Shown here in pieces: positions 53,681 to 55,410 of a DNA stretch of 55,410 nt; position 1 is the stretch's first letter; each line of letters begins with the position of its first letter. Source of the stretch: Mucilaginibacter xinganensis (GTDB lineage: Bacteria > Bacteroidota > Bacteroidia > Sphingobacteriales > Sphingobacteriaceae); contig JAMFSA010000084.1 in NCBI GenBank assembly GCA_026225055.1, positions 1-55,410 on the forward strand, written 5' to 3'. Both the position numbers and the translations under genes were made by a program. The notes under the pieces were generated by a model. It worked only from the letters and a program-made list of their open reading frames with translations. It did not search any database and was not told where the DNA came from.

Positions 53681-54697
53681 ATGGAACTGACTTATCAACC
53701 CTTTGAACTGCAACTGAAGCATACTTTCACCATTGCTAAATTTTCGCGCACCTCAACCCCGGTTATGCTGCTGAAAATTAAGCATGAGGGCTTTACCGGC
53801 TACGGCGAGGCATCAATGGTGCCCTATATGGGCGAAACTTATGAAACGGCTAATGCTTTTTTAAGTAAGGTTGATGCATCGCAGTTTAAATACCCCTTTG
53901 ATTTCGCGGCGATCATCACCTATCTGGATAGCATCGCCCCAGGCAATACCGCCATTAAAGCAGGGATCGATATCGCGCTGCACGATCTGGATGGCAAACT
54001 GAAACAACAACCTTGCTGGCAATTATTAGGCAGCAATCCTGCCACTATGCCCGTAACCAGCTTTACCATTGGTATTGATACGCTGGATGTAATGCGGCAA
54101 AAAGTACTGGAAGCTGCCAATGATTATAAAGTAATAAAAGTAAAGCTGGGCCGCGATAATGATAAGGAACTGATCCAGGCCATCCGCTCGGTAACCGATT
54201 TGCCATTGTATGTAGATGCCAACCAGGGCTGGACCGGTCTTGAAAAAAGCCTCGAGCTCACCTATTGGCTGCAGGAACAAGGCGTGTTACTGATTGAGCA
54301 ACCCATGCTAAAAACGGATACTGATAGCAACGCCTGGCTTACGGAACGGAGCCCGCTGCCCATAATTGCTGATGAAGCCGTACAGCGTTTGGCTGATATA
54401 GAAAAACTGAAAGGAGCTTATCACGGCATCAACATCAAACTCATGAAATCGGCAGGTATATACGAGGCACACCAGATGCTGCTGAAAGCCCGTGAGCTTG
54501 ATCTGAAAGTAATGATAGGCTGCATGACCGAAACCAGCTGTGCCGCCCTCGCCGGTGCAGCCCTCGCCCCGCAATGTGATTGGGCCGATCTGGACGGGCC
54601 ATTTTTGACCAGCAATAACCCGTTTAAACTGCCGGAGTTTGTGGATGGGAAATGGGTGTTGGGGGGTGAGAATGGGTTAGGGTTGGAGTTGCTTTAA
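53681..54697 (+). CDS. L-Ala-D/L-Glu-type dipeptide epimerase (enolase superfamily)
   Basis: 338 residues from ATG at 53681, where MELTYQPFELQLKHTF matches family N-termini. An earlier ATG at 53642 adds 13 odd residues that overlap the neighbour's promoter. The enolase-superfamily residues are in place: KxK at 153/155 (IKVKLG), metal ligands Asp179 (VDANQGW), Glu206 (IEQPM) and Asp231 (ADEAV), and Lys253 (NIKLMKSAG). These enzymes flip a C-alpha centre in peptidoglycan-derived dipeptides. The exact dipeptide cannot be read from the sequence. Confidence 0.88.
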   Translation: MELTYQPFELQLKHTFTIAKFSRTSTPVMLLKIKHEGFTGYGEASMVPYMGETYETANAFLSKVDASQFKYPFDFAAIITYLDSIAPGNTAIKAGIDIALHDLDGKLKQQPCWQLLGSNPATMPVTSFTIGIDTLDVMRQKVLEAANDYKVIKVKLGRDNDKELIQAIRSVTDLPLYVDANQGWTGLEKSLELTYWLQEQGVLLIEQPMLKTDTDSNAWLTERSPLPIIADEAVQRLADIEKLKGAYHGINIKLMKSAGIYEAHQMLLKARELDLKVMIGCMTETSCAALAGAALAPQCDWADLDGPFLTSNNPFKLPEFVDGKWVLGGENGLGLELL

Positions 54698-54717
54698 TAA
54701 TCAATTTATAGAATCGA

Positions 54718-55056
54718 TTATTTTAAAAGCTCCGTAATATCCTTGTCAAGTATTGGTAGATATTTTACAACAATCGACCAGATAATTTCATCAGATACAC
54801 TATCGTAACCGTGAATTATCCGGTTACGTGTGTCAATTATTTTTTTGATATCAGTTATTTGAATTTCTGGCAGTTGTTTTAAAATGCGATTGGCAGCTTC
54901 ACCAATAATTTCTACATTCCTTTCTATCGCTCTTTTTGTTTTGAGATCTTTTTTAAATTGATAGAAGTTCTTTTGATCCGGCAGGAATTCATTAATCTCA
55001 ATAATAGCTTGTTTTATATCTGAAAGCCAGGTTTTGATATCATCTTCCATAAACAA
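54718..55056 (-). CDS. hepT: HepT-family toxin (DUF86/HEPN ribonuclease)
   Basis: 112 residues. The HEPN motif R-x4-H-x-Y is present as RNRIIHGY (Arg77, His82, Tyr84). HepT proteins are RNases held inactive by MntA, which adds AMP to the tyrosine. The start overlaps the upstream nucleotidyltransferase gene by 17 bases, so the two form a type VII toxin-antitoxin pair. An alternative start two codons in is possible. Confidence 0.85.
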   Translation of the reverse strand: MFMEDDIKTWLSDIKQAIIEINEFLPDQKNFYQFKKDLKTKRAIERNVEIIGEAANRILKQLPEIQITDIKKIIDTRNRIIHGYDSVSDEIIWSIVVKYLPILDKDITELLK

Positions 55057-55351
55057 GCACTTTTGTACTATCTATTTGCTTTTTGAGGAATGGATTTTTT
55101 ACCGCTTTTGATTCGAGCAGATCAATTGGCCTGTTAAGAATGCTTTCTAATTCAAATTTTAATGCAAAATAATTGTCAGAATAATCAATTGGATCCTTAC
55201 TCTCAATATCAACAATCAAGTCGATATCGCTTTGTGAATTTAATTTCCCTGAAACTACTGAACCAAAAGCAAAAAGAGATCTTACATCATGTGTATCACA
55301 TAATTGATTTATTTGCGCTATATGGTCTTTTAGTTCGTTCACTATGTTCAA
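55040..55351 (-). CDS. mntA: MntA-family antitoxin nucleotidyltransferase
   Basis: 103 residues. The nucleotidyltransferase motif GS-x10-DxD is complete: Gly30-Ser31 in FAFGSVVSG, and Asp42/Asp44 in SDIDLIVD. MntA neutralises HepT by adenylylating it. It overlaps hepT by 17 bases. Confidence 0.85.
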   Translation of the reverse strand: MNIVNELKDHIAQINQLCDTHDVRSLFAFGSVVSGKLNSQSDIDLIVDIESKDPIDYSDNYFALKFELESILNRPIDLLESKAVKNPFLKKQIDSTKVLVYGR

Positions 55352-55410
55352 AGTTAGGGATTTAGTATGAATTAATCATACGCTGACGTACACATCGTAT
55401 AAAAGCGTCA

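Noticed and set aside
54718..55351. HepT/MntA as a mobile-element cargo
   Set aside because: No integrase, transposase, attachment-site repeat or flanking tRNA is visible, and the right side is cut off by the window end.

Overview
The window reads as the chromosome of a Bacteroidota bacterium, most likely Sphingobacteriaceae (Mucilaginibacter- or Pedobacter-like). This rests on a SusC/SusD pair, many secreted glycoside hydrolases with Bacteroidota-type signal peptides, an FG-GAP/UnbV protein next to a vanadium-haloperoxidase-fold lipoprotein, and a polyene-pigment locus of the flexirubin/aryl-polyene kind. The genus is inferred from overall gene style, not from a marker gene.

Region 1 (1-27274, all + strand) is a polysaccharide utilisation locus. 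After the tail of an SGNH hydrolase come a GH76 endo-alpha-1,6-mannanase lipoprotein with a ricin-type lectin domain, SusC and SusD, a large FG-GAP/ASPIC-UnbV protein overlapping a PAP2/vanadium haloperoxidase lipoprotein, a LacZ-type GH2, a GH92 alpha-mannosidase and a GH43 with F5/8C and FN3 domains. A tightly packed operon follows, made of a [2Fe-2S] subunit, a two-haem c-type cytochrome, a Tat-exported molybdopterin hydroxylase and a second GH2. A secreted beta-propeller protein ends the region. GH76 plus GH92 points to alpha-mannan. Beta-galactosidase-like GH2 enzymes and an F5/8C-bearing GH43 make a galactose- or galactofuranose-decorated (fungal-type) mannan a reasonable guess. No regulator gene is visible in the locus. 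However, a 42-bp box with two ATATGYAT repeats exactly 21 bp apart lies upstream of GH76, upstream of SusC and, inverted, upstream of the oxidoreductase operon. It is probably the operator of an unseen AraC-type or hybrid two-component regulator.

Region 2 (27433-48311) is a pair of divergent operons around a 427-bp intergenic region. The minus-strand operon (38032 down to 27433) encodes a ketoreductase, an active ketosynthase, two ACPs, an acyltransferase, a hotdog dehydratase, a secreted unknown protein, a hotdog thioesterase, a flavin halogenase-like enzyme, a second active ketosynthase followed by a ketosynthase-like chain-length factor without the active cysteine, a polysaccharide deacetylase, a LolA-like carrier and a lipoprotein. 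The plus-strand operon encodes a GT2-DUF2062 protein, an MMPL-PlsC-methyltransferase fusion, a CrtI-like oxidoreductase, a membrane-anchored C45/Ntn hydrolase, a cation/proton antiporter and a holo-ACP synthase. Together they can build, reduce, dehydrate, possibly chlorinate, acylate and export an ACP-bound polyene. The aromatic starter enzyme (ammonia-lyase) and the dialkylresorcinol enzymes DarA/DarB are not in the window.

Region 3 (48312-55410) is mixed. It holds two gene remnants (an AraC HTH domain and a SnoaL-like stub), small unknown and membrane proteins, a MoaF-like protein, a DUF3078 outer-membrane protein, a rhomboid protease, a conserved unknown, a dipeptide epimerase and, at the right edge, a HepT/MntA toxin-antitoxin pair. 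No rRNA, tRNA, CRISPR array, insertion sequence or prophage was recognised.
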